From Rhodoblastus acidophilus (lineage in GTDB: Bacteria; Pseudomonadota; Alphaproteobacteria; Rhizobiales; Beijerinckiaceae): 64,000 nucleotides of DNA. Under the pieces are notes generated by a model. It was given only the letters and a program-made list of their open reading frames with translations. It was not told the origin of the DNA and did no database searches. Location: assembly GCF_025961575.1 (NCBI RefSeq), contig NZ_JAOQNX010000016.1:1-64000 (forward strand). Direction: 5' to 3'. How positions within the stretch are numbered: the stretch's first letter is position 1; every line of letters starts with the position of its first letter. The position numbers and the translations under genes were made by a program. Shown one piece after another: positions 7,871-15,346 of the stretch.

Positions 7871-10414
7871 TCAACGCGACGCCTGCTCCACGGACCGCAG
7901 TCCGTCGGCGACGGCGGGCGCGAGCGCGAAACTCACTTCGACCAGCGTGCCCTCGTTCTTGCGGCTGCGGATGGCGAATTCTGCATGGTTGGCTTCCGCC
8001 AGCGCCTTGGTGAGGGGCAGGCCGAGGCCGCTGCCTCCCGCCTTGGATGACACCTGGCGGAACGGCTCCAGCGCCGTCTCCAGCTCCGATTCGCTCATGC
8101 CGATGCCGGTGTCCTTCACCCGCAGCAGCACCCGCCCGCCCGCGCCGGTCGAAACCAGCGAGGTCGACACGATCACCTGCCCGCCCGGCTCGTTGTAGCG
8201 CACGGCGTTGGCGAGCAGATTGAGCACGATCTGGCGCAGCGAACGTTCGTCCGCCAGCGCCGCCGGCAAGCCGCTCGCCAGCGCCAGACGGGTGATGACC
8301 CGCTCGCGATTGGCCTGCGGCTGGATCAGCGAAACGCATTCCGCCACCACCTGGTTCGCGTCAACCGCGGCGAACGTCAGGTCGAGCTTGCCGGCCTCGA
8401 TCTTGGAGAGGTCGAGCAGGTCGTTGACCAGGCTCATCACATGGGCGCCGGAGGCGTGGATGTCCTTGAGATATTCCTTGTAGCGGGCGTTGCCGACCGG
8501 ACCGAACCGCTCGTCCATGATCACTTCGGTGAAGCCGAGAATGGCGTTGAGCGGCGTGCGGATTTCATGGGTGACGGCCGCCAGATATTCGGTCTTGGCG
8601 CGGCTTTCGGCTTCCGCAGCCTCCGCCCGCGCCTCCGCGCGCCCCTTGGCGTCGCGCAGGGCCGGCCCGCCCTCGCCCGCCGGCGCGAGATCGCGGAACA
8701 CGGCGCAGAATTTCTTGCCGCCGCTCATCCGCGCAAAGCTGGTCGCCAAGGTCAGCGCCGCGCCGGAGCGGGGCGCGCAGGAGAGCCGCAGGGTCGGCGC
8801 GGCCTCGCCCGCGGCGAGGCGGCCAAGCGCGGCGGCGATCGCGGCCTGACCCTCCGGCGCGACGAGGTCGCGGATGTTGAGGCTTTCGTCGCGCGCGCGC
8901 CCGAAAAAGGTTTCGGCGGCGGCGTTCAGCCCGAGCAGATCGCCATCGGCGTTGAACAGGACCACGCCATCCGCCGAAGCCGCGAGAATGGCGGCGACAT
9001 CGGCGGCTTCGGTTTCGCGCTGGCGCAGGCTCGCCTGGAGCGCCGCGACCTTTTCGGCGAGATGTCCGGCCTGGGCGGGCGCATCGGCGCCGGCGATGCG
9101 GCTGACGACGACGGCTTCGGCCGGGGCGCCGCGCCAGATGGTCGGAGCAGTGTCGATATGGACGGCGACGCCGCGCGCGAACAGATCGCGGCGCAGCGAC
9201 CCCGTCCGGCGAAATTCGGCCTCGTCGGCGCAGCCCAGCCAGTCGAGCAGGGCGCGGTTGGCGCGCACCCAGGCGCCGGCCTGGCGGATCGCCAATCCGA
9301 CCGGCCATTCATCGAACAGCGCGGCCTCCGCCGGAATGTCGGCGGGCGCGTCGGCGGCGACGGCGCGGTCGTCCGGCTCGCTCGTCGCGGCTTCAGCCGG
9401 CTCGCCGTGCGCCCCGAGCGTGCGGGCGATCTCACGAAAAGCCTGGCGTTCGTGCGGCGCCAGCGTCACCAGGGCCGCGGGCTCGTCGCGGCTTTCCACG
9501 GGTGCGCCGCCCCGCGCCGGCGGGAAGGGCAGCACCACCCCGGACGTGTCGGGCGCTTCCGGCGCCGGCGCCTCGGGCGCGGCGACCTCGGGCAACACGG
9601 GCGGCAGGGCGCGTTCGCGCAGGCGGTCGAGTTGAATGACTCCGAAGCCGCGCCAGCCGTCAAAGCCCGTTTCGCGGTCGAAGGCCGGCAGGGCGCCGAG
9701 CGACACCGGCGCGGCGGCGGCGGCGCCGTCGATTGGCCAGATCAGCTCGACGCCGCTGAACGTGGCGCGTCCCGTGAGCGCGGTCGCGAGGCGGCCGTCG
9801 GGGTCCATGCCCAGGCCGCGCGCGACCTCGGCCAGTTCGCGCCCGACCAGATTGGTCGCGACGCCACCGAAAATCTCGGCCAGGGGCGGCGTCACTTCGG
9901 TCACGACATTGCGCGCATCCGTGCGCCACAGGAAGCGCGCCGGCTTCAAGCCGGGGTAGCGGCGCTCGAAGTCGCGCTTCAGCTCGGCGCAGCCCTCGGC
10001 AGCCGCGACGGGGCGGGCGGCGATGGCGAGCTTCGGCGCAACCGCGCCGCGCAGCCGCGGACCGAGCCCGGCGAGCACGAAAAGCGCGCCGGTCTCGGCG
10101 CGGCGGCACAGGAAGGTGAGCGTCGGCGCGCCCGGGCCAAAGCCGACCCGTTCGATTCGGCCCGCGCCCGGCGCAAACCCGAGGAGCCGCGGCGCAAGCG
10201 CCGACGCGGCCGGCGCGAACACACGTCCGGCGAAATCGGCGAGGCTCTCCGCGCCAAACAGCGCAAGCGCCGCCGGATTGGCGTGGACGAGCCGAAGCCC
10301 CTCCCCCTCGGCCACCAGCACGGGGGCGCCGGCGCGATCCAGCGAGGCGACGCCCGTGTCGGCCAGGGCGGCGGCAATCTCCGCCCGCAATCCCTCTGTC
10401 GCTCTTCCGTCCAT
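7871..10414 (-). CDS. PdhS/PleC-like cell-cycle sensor histidine kinase
   Basis: The 847-aa protein has no obvious transmembrane helix. A long Ala-rich N-terminal half contains PAS-like segments, including one near residue 490 (AASADGVVLFNADGDLLGLN). A coiled coil follows, then HisKA with phospho-acceptor His616 in THEIRTPLNAILGF. The ATPase domain has an N box (NLLANAVRYN), DTGIGM and GSGLGLPL. The dimerisation segment ERFGPVGNARYKEYLKDIH and the conserved QPQANRERV are characteristic of the PdhS/PleC/DivJ family that acts on DivK and PleD in Alphaproteobacteria. A CtrA box lies 19 bp before the start. The exact family member cannot be named from sequence alone. Confidence 0.85.
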   Translation of the reverse strand: MDGRATEGLRAEIAAALADTGVASLDRAGAPVLVAEGEGLRLVHANPAALALFGAESLADFAGRVFAPAASALAPRLLGFAPGAGRIERVGFGPGAPTLTFLCRRAETGALFVLAGLGPRLRGAVAPKLAIAARPVAAAEGCAELKRDFERRYPGLKPARFLWRTDARNVVTEVTPPLAEIFGGVATNLVGRELAEVARGLGMDPDGRLATALTGRATFSGVELIWPIDGAAAAAPVSLGALPAFDRETGFDGWRGFGVIQLDRLRERALPPVLPEVAAPEAPAPEAPDTSGVVLPFPPARGGAPVESRDEPAALVTLAPHERQAFREIARTLGAHGEPAEAATSEPDDRAVAADAPADIPAEAALFDEWPVGLAIRQAGAWVRANRALLDWLGCADEAEFRRTGSLRRDLFARGVAVHIDTAPTIWRGAPAEAVVVSRIAGADAPAQAGHLAEKVAALQASLRQRETEAADVAAILAASADGVVLFNADGDLLGLNAAAETFFGRARDESLNIRDLVAPEGQAAIAAALGRLAAGEAAPTLRLSCAPRSGAALTLATSFARMSGGKKFCAVFRDLAPAGEGGPALRDAKGRAEARAEAAEAESRAKTEYLAAVTHEIRTPLNAILGFTEVIMDERFGPVGNARYKEYLKDIHASGAHVMSLVNDLLDLSKIEAGKLDLTFAAVDANQVVAECVSLIQPQANRERVITRLALASGLPAALADERSLRQIVLNLLANAVRYNEPGGQVIVSTSLVSTGAGGRVLLRVKDTGIGMSESELETALEPFRQVSSKAGGSGLGLPLTKALAEANHAEFAIRSRKNEGTLVEVSFALAPAVADGLRSVEQASR

Positions 10415-10432
10415 CGTCCCGCCCAGAATTAT

Positions 10433-10447
10433 TTAATGAAAGATTAA
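10433..10447 (-). promoter_or_regulatory. CtrA-type box upstream of the PdhS-like kinase
   Basis: TTAATGAAAGATTAA fits TTAA-N7-TTAA and is centred about 26 bp upstream of the kinase ATG at 10414. The position so close to the start codon suggests either a very short leader or a repressing site. It could also affect the divergent phasin promoter. Confidence 0.55.
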
Positions 10448-10561
10448 ACACGTCCGCCGCCCGGAATCCAGTTTTGATCCAGGACATTTGCTTCCGCAAC
10501 GTGCTATGGTGAACAATTCGTTAATTCCAGCGGTCGACGAAGGGATCCTGCGGTCCATGTT

Positions 10562-10590
10562 GCACTGCACAAAATCCAATTGCAGCGCAG
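10562..10590 (+). promoter_or_regulatory. Paired TGC-N3-GCA sites, PhaR-like operator
   Basis: TGCACTGCA at 10562-10570 and TGCAGCGCA at 10582-10590 are two TGC-N3-GCA motifs spaced exactly 20 bp apart, placing them on one DNA face. PhaR repressors of Alphaproteobacteria are known to bind TGC-rich (CTGC-N3/4-GCAG-like) sites in front of phasin genes. The location about 95-120 bp before the phasin start fits such control. No phaR gene is in the window. Confidence 0.5.
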
Positions 10591-10684
10591 CATTTTCCGT
10601 GTTAGTTGTCCAAGCGTGACCTTCATTGGCCCGGGAGTGTGGGAGCGCTGGAATGCCCGGGCGCAATCATACAGGATGTCCCCC

Positions 10685-11053
10685 ATGACCAATCATCTGA
10701 ACCTCGAAATCCCCCCGGAAGTCCGTGAATTCGCCGAGAAGACCGTCGACCAGGCCCGCAAGGCCTTCGACGGCTATGTCGCCGCCGCGCAGAAGGCGGC
10801 TGCGCAGACCGAAGCCGCCGCCGAGAACGCGGCCGCGGGCGTCAAGGACATGAGCGCCAAGGCGATCTCCTACGCGGAAGCCAATGTGAAGGCGGCGTTC
10901 GACCTCGCCGAAAACCTGGTCAAGGCCAAGGATCCCAAGGAAATCATGGCGATCCAGACCGAATATCTGAAGTCGCAGATCGCCGCGGTTCAGGAGCAGG
11001 CCAAGGCCATGGGCGAGACGATCAAGTCCGCCATCACCCCGGACCATAAATAA
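10685..11053 (+). CDS. Phasin family protein (polyhydroxyalkanoate granule-associated)
   Basis: The 122-aa amphipathic helical protein begins MTNHLNLEIPPEVREFAEKT and continues with the typical phasin pattern VDQARKAFDGYVAAAQKAA. Phasins coat PHA granules and control their number and size. ATG 10685 is chosen over ATG 10676 because AGGA at 10673-10676 sits 8 nt upstream and because homologues start with MTN. Its stop codon shares one base with the start of the next gene (TAATG), implying translational coupling. Regulation by a PhaR-like repressor is suggested by upstream TGC-N3-GCA repeats. Confidence 0.88.
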   Translation: MTNHLNLEIPPEVREFAEKTVDQARKAFDGYVAAAQKAAAQTEAAAENAAAGVKDMSAKAISYAEANVKAAFDLAENLVKAKDPKEIMAIQTEYLKSQIAAVQEQAKAMGETIKSAITPDHK

Positions 11054-11670
11054 TGGCTCCTCCGCGCAAGCCCGCCAGGCCCAAGCCCGGGCCGGCTCCC
11101 GTGATCGCCGAGGCGGCTCTGTTCGCCGACGCGGCGCCGGAAGCCGCGCCGGTGGAGGCCCCCGCGCCGGTCGCGGAGGCCCCCGCCCCGGCGCACGAGG
11201 CCGAACCCACCCTCGCCGTGCTCGAAACCGAGGCGCCCGCTCCTGCGCCGAAGCACGAGCCCGCTCCGGCGGCGAAGGCTGAAGAGCATGCGCCGGCCGA
11301 AAAGGCCGAACAACCGGCTGCCGCCGCCAAGGCGGAGAAGCCGAAAGCCGCGAAGTCCAAGGCCGCCGAAACCGCCCATGCGCTGGAAGGCTCCTTCGCC
11401 GCCGCGAGCAAGAGCCTCCAGGCGTTTTCCGCCAAGGCGATGGAAGCCTATCAGGCCAACGCCGCCGCTTCGATGGAATATATGAAGGCGCTGGCCGGCG
11501 TGCATTCCGTGTCGGAGGCGATCGCCCTGCAGAGCGAACATATGCGCAAGCAATATGAGGCGCTCTCCACTCAGGCCAAGGAGCTCACCACCTTGGCCCA
11601 GCAGGTCGCGGCCGACGCCGCCGGCCCGCTCAAGGACCAGTTTGGCAAGGGTTTTAAATCCTCGAGCTGA
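11053..11670 (+). CDS. Second phasin-like protein with Ala/Pro/Lys-rich N-terminus
   Basis: The 205-aa protein has a disordered N-terminal half (residues 1-110) of Pro, Ala, Glu and Lys, rather like histone-H1 or PhaM/PhaF tails. A helical phasin-like domain follows (HALEGSFAAASKSLQAFSAK through SEHMRKQYEALSTQAKELT). It starts inside the stop codon of the first phasin gene. The basic, low-complexity tail could link PHA granules to DNA, as proposed for PhaF and PhaM in other bacteria, but that is inference. A hairpin follows at 11692. Confidence 0.75.
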   Translation: MAPPRKPARPKPGPAPVIAEAALFADAAPEAAPVEAPAPVAEAPAPAHEAEPTLAVLETEAPAPAPKHEPAPAAKAEEHAPAEKAEQPAAAAKAEKPKAAKSKAAETAHALEGSFAAASKSLQAFSAKAMEAYQANAAASMEYMKALAGVHSVSEAIALQSEHMRKQYEALSTQAKELTTLAQQVAADAAGPLKDQFGKGFKSSS

Positions 11671-11691
11671 ACTGACGCAAAACTGCAAAAA

Positions 11692-11723
11692 TGGCGCGCG
11701 AAGGCACTTGCATTCGCGCGCCA
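11692..11723. terminator. Hairpin between the phasin operon and tRNA-His
   Basis: TGGCGCGCGAA / TTCGCGCGCCA forms a perfect 11-bp stem with a 10-nt loop, 22 bp after the phasin stop. The plus strand lacks a U tract after it, whereas the minus strand has TTTTT. It may be a 3' end stabiliser or a weak terminator. Confidence 0.5.
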
Positions 11724-11746
11724 CTGCTTATAGGTTCCGCCGCGTT

Positions 11747-11823
11747 GCCGCCATAGCTCAGTTGGTTAGAGCGCTAGATTGTGGATCTAGAGGTCCCCCG
11801 TTCGAGCCGGGGTGGCGGTACCA
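11747..11823 (+). tRNA. tRNA-His (anticodon GTG)
   Basis: A complete cloverleaf is visible: acceptor GCCGCCA/TGGCGGT with a G1-U72 wobble, D arm GCTC..GAGC, anticodon stem CTAGA/TCTAG with loop TTGTGGA (anticodon GTG at 11781-11783), T arm CCCCG TTCGAGC CGGGG, and encoded CCA at 11821-11823. The base before position 1 is T and the discriminator is A73, so the canonical G-1:C73 pair of tRNA-His is absent. This is the unusual form reported for a clade of Alphaproteobacteria. Confidence 0.95.
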
Positions 11824-11922
11824 TCTCCAAAGTCCAGACTTTTGGTCGCACCCGCTGTTTTAGCTTGGCGCGTGCGCAAAGCTCCTTTATTGCGTTGCGC
11901 CTCCTTATCCTTGCGGCCCCCT

Positions 11923-12735
11923 ATGTGTGAATTGTTGGGCATGAGCGCGAATGTCCCCACCGACATTCGCTTTTCCTTCGCCGGCCTGGCGCGACGCGGC
12001 GGCGGCGCCGGTCCGCATCGCGACGGTTTTGGAATCGCCTTTTACGACGGGCGGGCCGCGCGATTCTTTCATGATCCCGAGCCGGCGGCGCACTCGGAGA
12101 TCGCCCGATTCCTCGGCGCGCATCCGATCAAGAGCCTGACCGTCATCGCCCATATCCGCCAGGCCAACAGCGGCAAGGTGTCGCTGGCCAACACCCATCC
12201 GTTTTCCCGCGAACTTTTTGGCCGGGTGTGGACCTACGCTCATAACGGCCAGTTGCCCGGCGTGAAGAAACTGCCGCTCGATTTTTATGCGCCGGTGGGG
12301 ACCACCGACAGCGAGCACGCCTTCTGCTGGATGCTCGACCAGTTGCGCAAGAAATTCGACGCGCTGCCGCCGCCGGCGCGGCTCGACCGCGAGGTGCATC
12401 GGCTCAGCGCGCAACTGGCGCCCATGGGCGTGTTCAACATGCTGCTGTCGGACGGCCGCACGCTCTACGCCTATTGCGGAAAAAAACTGTCCTGCCTCAC
12501 CCGCCACGCCCCGTTCGGCAAGGCGACGCTGATCGACGAGGACCGTTCCGTGAATTTCGCCGAGGAGACCGGCCCCGACGATTGCGTCACCGTGCTCGCC
12601 ACGGGCCCGCTGACCTCGGATGAAAACTGGACCGTTCTCGAGCCCGGCACGCTGCTGGCGCTGCGCGAGGGCCGGATCGCCCATTCCATCGAAGCCAAGC
12701 CGCAGGATGCGGCCAAGGGAGTTCTGAAATGCTGA
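11923..12735 (+). CDS. Class II glutamine amidotransferase (YafJ-like)
   Basis: The 270-aa protein starts MCELLGMSANVP, giving an N-terminal Cys2 nucleophile after methionine removal. This matches the Ntn glutamine amidohydrolase fold, with further motifs HRDGFGIAFYDG, HIRQANSG, THPFSRELF and YAHNGQLPG. The partner synthase domain is absent, as in YafJ-type stand-alone proteins, so the acceptor of the released ammonia is unknown. ATG 11923 is required to put the catalytic cysteine at position 2. The gene overlaps mtnA by 7 bp, so the pair is translationally coupled, and a role linked to methionine salvage is possible. Confidence 0.88.
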   Translation: MCELLGMSANVPTDIRFSFAGLARRGGGAGPHRDGFGIAFYDGRAARFFHDPEPAAHSEIARFLGAHPIKSLTVIAHIRQANSGKVSLANTHPFSRELFGRVWTYAHNGQLPGVKKLPLDFYAPVGTTDSEHAFCWMLDQLRKKFDALPPPARLDREVHRLSAQLAPMGVFNMLLSDGRTLYAYCGKKLSCLTRHAPFGKATLIDEDRSVNFAEETGPDDCVTVLATGPLTSDENWTVLEPGTLLALREGRIAHSIEAKPQDAAKGVLKC

Positions 12736-13805
12736 TCGCCGGAGAAAAACGCACCACCATCTGGCCCGACGCCGACGGAAACGGTGTGGTGATTCTCGAC
12801 CAGACCCGCCTGCCGCACCGCATCGAAACCGTCCTGCTGCGCACCCTTGAAGACGCCGCGCGGGCGATCAAGGACATGCTGGTGCGCGGCGCGCCGCTGA
12901 TCGGCGTGACCGCGGCCTATGGCGTGGCGCTGGCCATGCGCGCCGACGCCTCCGACGCCGGCTTGGCGCAAGCCCGCGAGACCTTACGAAAAACCCGCCC
13001 GACCGCCGTCAATCTCGCCTGGGCGTTGGAGCAGATCGGGCAGTTTTTGGCGCAAATGCCGGAAGAGCTGCGCCGCGACGCCGCCATGACGTTCGCAAAA
13101 CATCTCGCGGAAAAGGACATCGCCTGCAATTCCGCCATCGGCGACAACGGCCTCGCGATTCTTCGCACTCTCGCCGAAAAGCGGGCGGGAAAACCGCTGC
13201 GCATCCTCACCCATTGCAACGCCGGCTGGCTGGCGACGGTCGACTGGGGCACCGCGACCGCGCCGATTTATAAAGCGCAGCAGGCCGGCATTCCCCTGCA
13301 TGTCTTCGTCGACGAGACCCGCCCGCGCAACCAGGGCGCCTTCCTCACCGCTTTCGAACTGGGCCAGCAGGGCGTGTCGCACGAGCTGATCGTCGACAAT
13401 GCCGGCGGCCACTTGATGCAGCATGGCGAGGTCGACGTGTGCATCGTCGGCGCCGACCGCATCGCCGCCAATGGCGACGCCTGCAACAAGATCGGCACTT
13501 ATCTGAAGGCGCTGGCGGCAAAGGACAACAACGTCCCCTTCTATGTGGCGGCCCCCGTCTCGACTTTTGACTTCAAGCTGGAATCCGGCAGCCTGATCCC
13601 GATCGAGGAGCGCGCGCAGGAGGAGGTCACCCATATGTCGGGCGAGGCCGACAGCGGCGACCTGGTGACGGTGCGCATCGCGCCAAAAACGACGCCCGCC
13701 AAAAACCCCGGTTTTGACGTGACCCCGGCGCGGCTGGTGACCGGCATCATCACGGAAAAAGGGGTTTTTGCGGCCGACGCTCAGGCGCTGGCGGCGCTGA
13801 CCTGA
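12729..13805 (+). CDS. mtnA: S-methyl-5-thioribose-1-phosphate isomerase
   Basis: Converts methylthioribose-1-phosphate to methylthioribulose-1-phosphate in methionine salvage. It is a member of the eIF2B-like fold and 358 aa long, as usual. Diagnostic motifs are MLVRGAPLIGVTAAYGVAL, THCNAGWLAT with the catalytic cysteine, DNAGGHLM and VGADRIAANGDACNKIGTY with the catalytic aspartate. The start overlaps the preceding amidotransferase gene. No mtnK, mtnP or mtnB is in the window, so the upstream and downstream steps must be encoded elsewhere. Its 3' end overlaps the converging 13781-14293 gene by 25 bp. Confidence 0.95.
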   Translation: MLIAGEKRTTIWPDADGNGVVILDQTRLPHRIETVLLRTLEDAARAIKDMLVRGAPLIGVTAAYGVALAMRADASDAGLAQARETLRKTRPTAVNLAWALEQIGQFLAQMPEELRRDAAMTFAKHLAEKDIACNSAIGDNGLAILRTLAEKRAGKPLRILTHCNAGWLATVDWGTATAPIYKAQQAGIPLHVFVDETRPRNQGAFLTAFELGQQGVSHELIVDNAGGHLMQHGEVDVCIVGADRIAANGDACNKIGTYLKALAAKDNNVPFYVAAPVSTFDFKLESGSLIPIEERAQEEVTHMSGEADSGDLVTVRIAPKTTPAKNPGFDVTPARLVTGIITEKGVFAADAQALAALT

Positions 13806-14293
13806 TCGGAGGAGAGCGTCGGGGCCCGGTCGATATAGGCTCGGTCGTCTTGGTCGATGTCTCTGAGCAAGATGCGCAGATTGTCGAACATATGCGCGCT
13901 CCATCCGGCCGCATCGATGAACTGATGGAGGGTTCCTGAATTGTGCAATTTCAGGAACCTTCCGCCGTAACTGGCGATGAAGTCGTCGTGAGACAGGATG
14001 CCGATGTTGCGCGCCGCGCCGATGTCCTCGAAGACCGAAATATAGTTCTGATAGTCATATTTCGTTCCGCTATCCAGTTCCTCCCAATTCAAGTCCGGCT
14101 TGTCGATCCAGGTATTGGCTTTTGTGCAGCGCGCCAGGCGTTCGTTGAAGGACGACAAGGTCTGCAAGCGGCGCAGACGATACATTTCCCGGAGCTGAAC
14201 GTAGGCGACCACGCCGGCAACCACGAGAAACGCGGTGCGAACGACATCAAAAACAGTCGCCCGCACCGCTTCAACGGCAGTCCAATCAATCAT
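13781..14293 (-). CDS. Membrane-anchored protein of unknown function, DUF4760-like
   Basis: The 170-aa protein begins MIDWTAVEAVRATVFD, has one transmembrane helix near residues 14-32 (VVRTAFLVVAGVVAYVQL), and then a basic juxtamembrane segment (REMYRLRRLQTL). A cytoplasmic helical domain follows with YISVFEDIGAARNIGILSHDDF. It resembles DUF4760-type proteins, a family of unknown role, but this is recall only. ATG 14293 is preferred to the ORF start at 14317. The 3' end overlaps mtnA. A strong inverted repeat lies inside the gene. It is codon-poorer in GC than its neighbours and may be an accessory gene. Confidence 0.6.
   Translation of the reverse strand: MIDWTAVEAVRATVFDVVRTAFLVVAGVVAYVQLREMYRLRRLQTLSSFNERLARCTKANTWIDKPDLNWEELDSGTKYDYQNYISVFEDIGAARNIGILSHDDFIASYGGRFLKLHNSGTLHQFIDAAGWSAHMFDNLRILLRDIDQDDRAYIDRAPTLSSDQVSAASA
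13931..13959. repeat. Perfect 10-bp inverted repeat inside a coding sequence
   Basis: GGTTCCTGAA at 13931-13940 and TTCAGGAACC at 13950-13959 flank a 9-nt loop that can pair further with a one-base bulge. It lies inside the DUF4760-like gene, encoding the segment RFLKLHNSGT on the minus strand. Confidence 0.8.
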
Positions 14294-14441
14294 CGTCGCA
14301 ATCCCATTGCATAGCAAAGGCGCAGTTCAGCAGCCCGATGCAGCGGTGTCCAGCGCGCAGCGCACGATTCTAAAGCATCAGGGCGGCGCAGGCCGCCGGC
14401 TCTCCGGCGCGCCGTCGAAAAGCCCGAGCCGCGTCGGCGCC

Positions 14442-14861
14442 TCAGCCGAACCGCTGCTTGATGCGCGTCAGCAGACCGTCGCGCACCTCGCGAAACGCTT
14501 CCAGTTTCTGGTCTCGGGCGCCTTCGAGCGCGGTGGCGTCCTCGGTCGGCCAATATTCGACCTGGGCGCGTCCATGGAAAAACTCCTCCGCCTTGCGATG
14601 CGCCGAGGTCGACAGCGCGATCACCAGATCGAAATCGACAAATTCCAGCTCTTCAAAGGTGCGCGGCCAATGGCGGATGATGTCGAGGCCGATCTCCTGC
14701 ATCGCCACCATGGCGAAACCGTCGGTTTCGCCGGCGCGCACGCCCGCCGATTCGATCCGCATCTCCCCGCCGTAATATTTTTTGGCGAGCGCCTCGGCCA
14801 TTGGCGAGCGCACCGCATTCAGCGTGCAGGTGAACAGCACGGCGTTGGGGCGGGGGGTCAC
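14442..14861 (-). CDS. Low-molecular-weight phosphotyrosine phosphatase / arsenate reductase-like protein
   Basis: The 139-aa protein has the N-terminal phosphatase loop CTLNAVRS (Cys12, Arg18; C-x5-R), and the later segment EYWPTED that may supply the general acid. Proteins of this type dephosphorylate tyrosine residues or reduce arsenate. In Hyphomicrobiales this locus often follows hisD and UPF0262. Start GTG 14861 overlaps the UPF0262 stop as GTGA and gives a usual-length protein, while the ORF start at 14927 would lie well within the upstream gene. The substrate is not known. infA, which often follows this cluster, is absent here. Confidence 0.82.
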   Translation of the reverse strand: MTPRPNAVLFTCTLNAVRSPMAEALAKKYYGGEMRIESAGVRAGETDGFAMVAMQEIGLDIIRHWPRTFEELEFVDFDLVIALSTSAHRKAEEFFHGRAQVEYWPTEDATALEGARDQKLEAFREVRDGLLTRIKQRFG

Positions 14862-15346
14862 GCGTCGCCCTTCCAGTGCAGGGCGGTGACCAGCGTGAAC
14901 AGGCGCCGCGCCGTGTCGAAATCGCACTCCACTTTGCCGCGCAGCCGCTCCGCCAGCAATTGCGCGCCCTCATTGTGCAAGCCGCGGCGGCCCATGTCGA
15001 TCGCCTCGATCTGCGCCGGGCTCGCCGTGCGAATCGCGGCGAAATAGCTTTCGCAGATCAGGAAATAATCCTTGAGGATGCGGCGGAACGGGGTGAGCGA
15101 GAGGATGTGCGCGATCACCCGCTCGCCCGCCTGGTCCGAAATGTTGAGCGCGAGCTTTGCGTCGATCAGCCCGATGCGCAACTGATAGGGGCCGCGATCC
15201 TGGCCCGGCAGAGCGAAGGAATTGTCCTCGATCAGGTCGTAGATCGCGATGGCGCGCTCGTGCTCCTGATCGGCCGTGCCCCGTCCGATCGACGCCTCGT
15301 CGAGCGTGACGGCGATCAGACGGTTGCGGCGCGCGCCAACCGTCAT
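14858..15346 (-). CDS. UPF0262 family protein
   Basis: The 162-aa protein is characteristic of Alphaproteobacteria and of unknown function. It shows [31 protein letters not shown] and [23 protein letters not shown]. The start ATG 15346 overlaps the hisD stop (ATGA). The position between hisD and the LMW phosphatase gene is conserved in many Hyphomicrobiales, pointing to co-expression. Confidence 0.88.
   Translation of the reverse strand: MTVGARRNRLIAVTLDEASIGRGTADQEHERAIAIYDLIEDNSFALPGQDRGPYQLRIGLIDAKLALNISDQAGERVIAHILSLTPFRRILKDYFLICESYFAAIRTASPAQIEAIDMGRRGLHNEGAQLLAERLRGKVECDFDTARRLFTLVTALHWKGDA

Larger units (their letters stand above)
10415..10684. other. Divergent control region between the kinase and phasin genes
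   Basis: No gene is credible in this 270-bp spacer. It holds a CtrA box close to the kinase start, two TGC-N3-GCA sites near 10562-10590, and AGGA at 10673, which serves as the ribosome binding site for phasin ATG 10685. Confidence 0.6.
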
